Assembly: GCA_934486755.1 (NCBI GenBank)
Contig: CAKSQT010000042.1
Span: forward strand, 1 to 16,311
Source: an uncultured Eubacteriales bacterium
GTDB lineage: Bacteria > Bacillota > Clostridia > Oscillospirales > Acutalibacteraceae
Length of the DNA: 16,311 nt
Direction of reading: 5' to 3'
In this document: in pieces, positions 13,210-16,311 of the stretch
How positions within the stretch are numbered: the stretch's first letter is position 1
Layout of the letters: each line of letters starts with the position of its first letter
Translations under genes and position numbers: made by a program
Notes under the pieces: generated by a model
What the model was told of the DNA's origin: nothing
Seen by the model: only the letters and a program-made list of their open reading frames with translations
Database searches by the model: none

Positions 13210-14655
13210 TTATCTCGTTTTTTGCGCTTTAATAAGATTTTTGTAGAACCTCACCGCACCTGGAAGGCAGTTGTACTCAATGTTTTCATTAAGTCCGTGC
13301 ATACCCTTCATTTGCTCGGGTCCGTATATAACGGGGGCAAAGCGCAGACAGTTTTTGCATATCGGTTGATAGAACTGCGCGTCGGTAGCGCCCGTCATAA
13401 CATAAGGGGAGGACGGAAGACCTGGGAAAGTTTTTTCAATAACGTCTTCCATAAGCTTGAACACCTCGCCGTTTATGTTGACAGGAGGTGTGAAGTCGTT
13501 TGAGTGGAGTATTTCCATTTCAAGACCGTGCTTTTCGGCGCATTTCTTTATTATTTCAAGACTTTCCTTTTCACCCTGATGCGGTATAAAGCGCATATTT
13601 GCGCAAACGCTTGCTTCCTGCGGAATAACGTTCACCGCGTCCGAACCCGCCTGCATAGTAAACGCGACAGTCGTTCTAAGCATTGCGCCAGCCTGAGCGC
13701 TTATTTTCGGAAGAACAGCAAGCAATAGGGGCTTGAAGATTGGAATATTTCCGAGAACCAATTTTAATCCGAATGAAGCATAGGGGGCGAGGGACTTGAA
13801 CATTGACGCCACTTCAAGGGACAACTTCTTCTTAAACGGCGAATGTGTTTCTATCTCGTTTTCAAAGGCGGCAAGGCGCGCTATCGGTGTGTTTGCGGCA
13901 GGTGCGCTTGCGTGTCCGCCTGTGCTTTTCGCCGTAAATTTAACGTCGGCTTTGCCCTTTTCAAAAACGCCTATCATTGCAAAGTTGCCGTGAACGCCGC
14001 CTATCGGGTCGGATATAATTCCGCCGCCCTCGTCGCAGAGCATAAAAAGCTCAACACCGCGGCGTTTAAGCTCTTCAACTATCTTCGGCGCGCCGTCTCC
14101 CGCCCATTCCTCGGTGCAGGAAGAAGCAAGATAAACGTCACATTCGGGGGTGTAACCCTCTGCCAAAAGCTGTTCGACAGCCTCAAAGAATGACATTACC
14201 GAACATTTTGTGTCCGAAGCGCCTCTGCCGTGAACCTTGCCGTCCGCTATATCGCCTGAAAACGGGTTGTGTTCCCACTGACCCTCCGCAGGAACAACGT
14301 CCTGATGGCTCATAAGCAGTATCGGTTTTTTTGAGCTTTTTCCTTTCCAATAATAGAGAAGATTTCCGTCAATTTCGGTCTTTTCAAGGTTTTTATGCAC
14401 CAGCGGAAACAGAGCTTCAAGAACCTTGTGAAAACCTCGGAACTTTTCCGCCTCATCAACGCCCGCGTGCGAGGTCGTATCGTATTTTATCATTTCCGAC
14501 AGCTTTTTTGCAAGTCTGAGCGACTCCTGCTCGTCTTCCTCGGGTTTATAAGACGATACCTTTGACTTGATAAAAAGCGTTCGTATGACAGCGAAAAGGA
14601 GCAAAGCAAGAACGGCACCTATAATAATAAGCAGAGCAAATGCTAAATACTTCAC
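13210..14655 (-). CDS. Membrane-anchored M20 family metallopeptidase (PM20D1/CPS1-like)
   Basis: A 481-residue M20 di-zinc peptidase with an N-terminal membrane helix (residues 4-25), so the catalytic domain is probably tethered to the membrane. Metal ligands and catalytic residues are all visible: H117 and D119 in SHQDVV, D148 in GRGASDTK, E182/E183 in CTEEW, D208 in LCDEGG and H453 in MHGLNENI. The lid domain carries GGHAS (H248). Subfamily features fit carboxypeptidase S/PM20D1, whose members hydrolyse dipeptides or N-acyl amino acids. The start at 14655 overlaps the upstream membrane gene by 4 bases (ATGA), so the products are likely made together. Which side of the membrane the catalytic domain faces is not certain. 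Confidence 0.88.
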   Translation of the reverse strand: MKYLAFALLIIIGAVLALLLFAVIRTLFIKSKVSSYKPEEDEQESLRLAKKLSEMIKYDTTSHAGVDEAEKFRGFHKVLEALFPLVHKNLEKTEIDGNLLYYWKGKSSKKPILLMSHQDVVPAEGQWEHNPFSGDIADGKVHGRGASDTKCSVMSFFEAVEQLLAEGYTPECDVYLASSCTEEWAGDGAPKIVEELKRRGVELFMLCDEGGGIISDPIGGVHGNFAMIGVFEKGKADVKFTAKSTGGHASAPAANTPIARLAAFENEIETHSPFKKKLSLEVASMFKSLAPYASFGLKLVLGNIPIFKPLLLAVLPKISAQAGAMLRTTVAFTMQAGSDAVNVIPQEASVCANMRFIPHQGEKESLEIIKKCAEKHGLEMEILHSNDFTPPVNINGEVFKLMEDVIEKTFPGLPSSPYVMTGATDAQFYQPICKNCLRFAPVIYGPEQMKGMHGLNENIEYNCLPGAVRFYKNLIKAQKTR

Positions 14656-15341
14656 GCAGTTTCACTTCCTTCGTTTTTCTTGTAATAGAACAGCGAGACG
14701 CCTATTGCGATAGCGCCCGACGGTATTATCATAAAGCTCGTAGAACCGACGAGCGCGGGTACTAAGACGAACAGAACGCTCATTATAACGAGCGGGAACA
14801 CCGCTATTTTCATATTCTTGCGGTAGTATTTATATGCCATTGCGCCGAACAGGGCGGGCACAACATTGTCAAAAGCGGGCTGCAATTCCTGCATTTCAAG
14901 AACGGGGCGCAGCGGGGTGAGCAACGCAACGCCGATAGCAAGAACCAATATGGTTACAAGCGACGACGTGGCTATTGAAAGCGTGGAAATAATCTCATTT
15001 TCTTTGGTTCCCGTTTTTGCGCCAACTGTGTCGCGCGCGTTTACGGCGCAGGGGATTTTCATATTTATAAGATTGCCCGTTATAAAAGCGAGGTATCCGC
15101 CTCCCGAGCCGAGCATCGGCGTGTATATCAAAAATTCTGCAATACTGCTTACAAGCCATACAATGCCGACCGAAACAAAGCCCTTTGCGGTTGCCGCAAG
15201 GTCGGGGTATGCGCCGAGAGTATTGCCTATCAAAAACGGCGCTCCTATAAGCATTATAAGAGCTAAAATACTTGCAATCCTGCCTATTAAATGCGTAGTT
15301 TTATTATATTTTTCCCAGATAATATTCTTTTCTTCGCTCAT
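14652..15341 (-). CDS. Multi-pass membrane protein, partner of the DUF5058 protein
   Basis: A 229-residue integral membrane protein with about six hydrophobic segments (for example 20-40, 52-72, 119-143, 178-196, 199-221) and a charged N-terminus and C-terminus. A conserved-looking polar loop, MLGSGGGYLAFITGNLINMK followed by IPCAVNARDTVG, sits near 76-103 and resembles a substrate or subunit contact region rather than a plain loop. I do not recognise a named family. AGGAGG lies 7 bases before ATG 15341. It sits 12 bases after the DUF5058-like gene and overlaps the M20 peptidase by 4 bases. A two-subunit transporter with the upstream gene is the simplest reading, but this is inference. Confidence 0.75.
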   Translation of the reverse strand: MSEEKNIIWEKYNKTTHLIGRIASILALIMLIGAPFLIGNTLGAYPDLAATAKGFVSVGIVWLVSSIAEFLIYTPMLGSGGGYLAFITGNLINMKIPCAVNARDTVGAKTGTKENEIISTLSIATSSLVTILVLAIGVALLTPLRPVLEMQELQPAFDNVVPALFGAMAYKYYRKNMKIAVFPLVIMSVLFVLVPALVGSTSFMIIPSGAIAIGVSLFYYKKNEGSETA

Positions 15342-15353
15342 TGTAATGCCTCC

Positions 15354-16103
15354 TTAAATAATCTCTATAACAACGGCAGCCGCCATTCCCGCCAGCATAC
15401 TTGCCGCAACCGAGAAGTTCTCCACCCATTGCATTTTCTTCTTTTCCGAAAGGAATATAAACAAAGCCATTGCCGCCGCCGATACCGCAACTACCGCAAG
15501 CGGCAACCATGTGCCTTTAAACGTGAAAAGACCCTCGCCTGAAACAAAATTACCTATGTAACTTCCGACGTAAGCGCTGACAAGACCGATAAACATAGCG
15601 GTCATTGCGGTATCGCCGAATGAAGACGCGCCGCCTTTTTTAGCGCTGTTTCCGAGCTTTGAAGTATATTTTTTGTTAAAGAAAACCGACAGCACCATGC
15701 CCCATATAATGCAAACGCTCATCAAAAGCGCAATCGTGGCAAAGCCCGACGCCGTCATTTCCGAAGCGGAGAGCGAGGACATACCGACCTGCTCTGCCGC
15801 CGCCTGAGCGACCTGCGTTTCATAATGGAGCGCGCCGATGACCGAAAGCCTGAGCCACGGCCACGGTATTCCGAGACTACCCGAAAGCGCTATAACACCG
15901 AGCAGAATTCCTACGCTCGGCAAAACCGAAAACGTTGCGCTTGAAACGATAACGCGTTTCATTTTTGCGGTATCCATACCGAGCGCCTTGCCCGCACGGT
16001 AAGCGCGAACCATAAAAACAACGCATACCAGCGCCACAAAGGCTATAATTCCGCCGCATATCAAATAAAGGGGGGAACCGTTCAATTTTTCAATGATTGA
16101 CAT
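15354..16103 (-). CDS. DUF5058-like integral membrane protein
   Basis: A 249-residue membrane protein with about six hydrophobic segments (for example 12-32, 49-72, 119-143, 167-187, 199-217, 231-247). The stretch from residue 49, KRVIVSSATFSVLPSVGILL followed by GVIALSGSLGIPWPWLRLSV and IGALHYE, is the conserved core I associate with DUF5058. ATG 16103 has AAAGGAG 8-9 bases upstream and a consensus promoter just before it. It is the first gene of an operon with a second membrane protein and an M20 peptidase. Function is unknown; the context suggests import or export of an amide-bonded substrate cleaved by the peptidase. Confidence 0.78.
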   Translation of the reverse strand: MSIIEKLNGSPLYLICGGIIAFVALVCVVFMVRAYRAGKALGMDTAKMKRVIVSSATFSVLPSVGILLGVIALSGSLGIPWPWLRLSVIGALHYETQVAQAAAEQVGMSSLSASEMTASGFATIALLMSVCIIWGMVLSVFFNKKYTSKLGNSAKKGGASSFGDTAMTAMFIGLVSAYVGSYIGNFVSGEGLFTFKGTWLPLAVVAVSAAAMALFIFLSEKKKMQWVENFSVAASMLAGMAAAVVIEII

Positions 16104-16126
16104 TAAAACTCAACTCCTTTTACTGT

Positions 16127-16155
16127 ATTATAAAGCACCTTTATGGTTTTGGCAA
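16127..16155 (-). promoter_or_regulatory. Promoter of the DUF5058/M20 operon
   Basis: On the minus strand TTGCCA (16155-16150), 17 bases, then a perfect TATAAT (16132-16127). The -35 box is part of a small palindrome TTGGC/GCCAA, which could be an operator or chance. Confidence 0.8.
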
Positions 16156-16270
16156 GGGTTCGCCAACTTTTTGCTTAAAACTACGTGTAATTATCAAAAG
16201 GGGGATTTTTAAATGAAAAATGCTTTTTTTGAAAATGCCTGCCTCGTTTTCAGCGCGGTTGATTTTATCA

Positions 16271-16311
16271 TAGTGTGGCAGGACTCGAACCTGTCACGGT
16301 TTCGCTCGCCG
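16271..16311 (-). tRNA. tRNA-like 3' end, cut by the window edge
   Basis: On the minus strand ACAGG-TTCGAGT-CCTGC looks like a T arm with the conserved TTCRANY loop. It is preceded by CGG, nine bases, CCG, like the long variable arm of a class II tRNA (Leu, Ser, Tyr or Sec). The outermost T-stem pair is A-C, the following CACACTA is an unusual acceptor strand, and no CCA is encoded. The 5' half would lie beyond the window. It may be a real tRNA, a degenerate copy, or an attachment-site remnant. Confidence 0.35.

Noticed and set aside
16140..16175. TTGGC/GCCAA hairpin followed by CTTTTTG as a plus-strand terminator
   Set aside because: The stem is only 5 bp, no plus-strand gene precedes it, and it overlaps the -35 box of the minus-strand promoter; a weak operator is as likely.
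1..16311. CRISPR array, prophage, toxin-antitoxin or intact insertion sequence
   Set aside because: No regularly spaced identical repeats with unique spacers, and no cas, transposase, integrase, phage structural or toxin-antitoxin gene, were seen on either strand.

Overview
The window looks like chromosomal DNA of a Clostridia-class Firmicute, most likely a gut Ruminococcaceae/Oscillospiraceae relative. This rests on the SRP RNA-dnaX-ebfC-recR block, a YnzC-type DUF896 protein, a SpoVAF/GerA-family spore germination protein, strong Shine-Dalgarno sites (AGGAGG, AAAGGTG) and consensus sigma-A promoters with 17-bp spacers. The genus cannot be fixed from the sequence alone. No intact transposase, integrase, phage gene or CRISPR array is visible.

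Layout: (1) 1-107 is the 3' end of tuf (EF-Tu) and its terminator. (2) 205-1476 is a promoter, an unassigned leader and a FucO-type iron alcohol dehydrogenase. (3) 1527-1979 (-) is an Lrp/AsnC regulator, divergent from a SLOG-domain (YpsA/DUF1273-like) protein at 2082-2645. (4) 2725-4131 (-) is a SpoVAF-like GerA protein whose best start codon is ACG. (5) 4137-4529 is a noncoding stretch of five hairpins bounded by a 45-bp direct repeat. It is the least explained part of the window. (6) 4531-9116 (-) is a tightly packed six-gene operon in the order left-handed beta-helix protein, NUDIX hydrolase, RING/zinc-ribbon membrane protein, its zinc-ribbon paralogue, galU, and a YjjG-like HAD phosphatase. 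(7) 9154-9222 holds back-to-back promoters; the rightward one drives SRP RNA followed by dnaX-ebfC-recR-DUF896-D-2-hydroxyacid dehydrogenase up to 13143. (8) 13210-16103 (-) is a three-gene operon of a DUF5058-like membrane protein, a second membrane protein and a membrane-anchored M20 peptidase. (9) 16104-16311 holds that operon's promoter and, at the window edge, a tRNA-like 3' segment.

Functionally, dnaX, ebfC and recR are replication and recombination housekeeping genes behind the SRP RNA. The galU operon mixes sugar-nucleotide and nucleotide-sanitation enzymes with two poorly characterised zinc-finger membrane proteins. The DUF5058/M20 operon may form an uptake-and-hydrolysis system for peptides or N-acyl amino acids (inference). 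Several starts were moved to internal ATGs preceded by good ribosome binding sites. No complete new defence or mobile system was found. The best candidates for undescribed biology are the multi-hairpin repeat element with its effect on the SpoVAF-like gene, the RING/zinc-ribbon membrane pair, and the DUF5058 operon.
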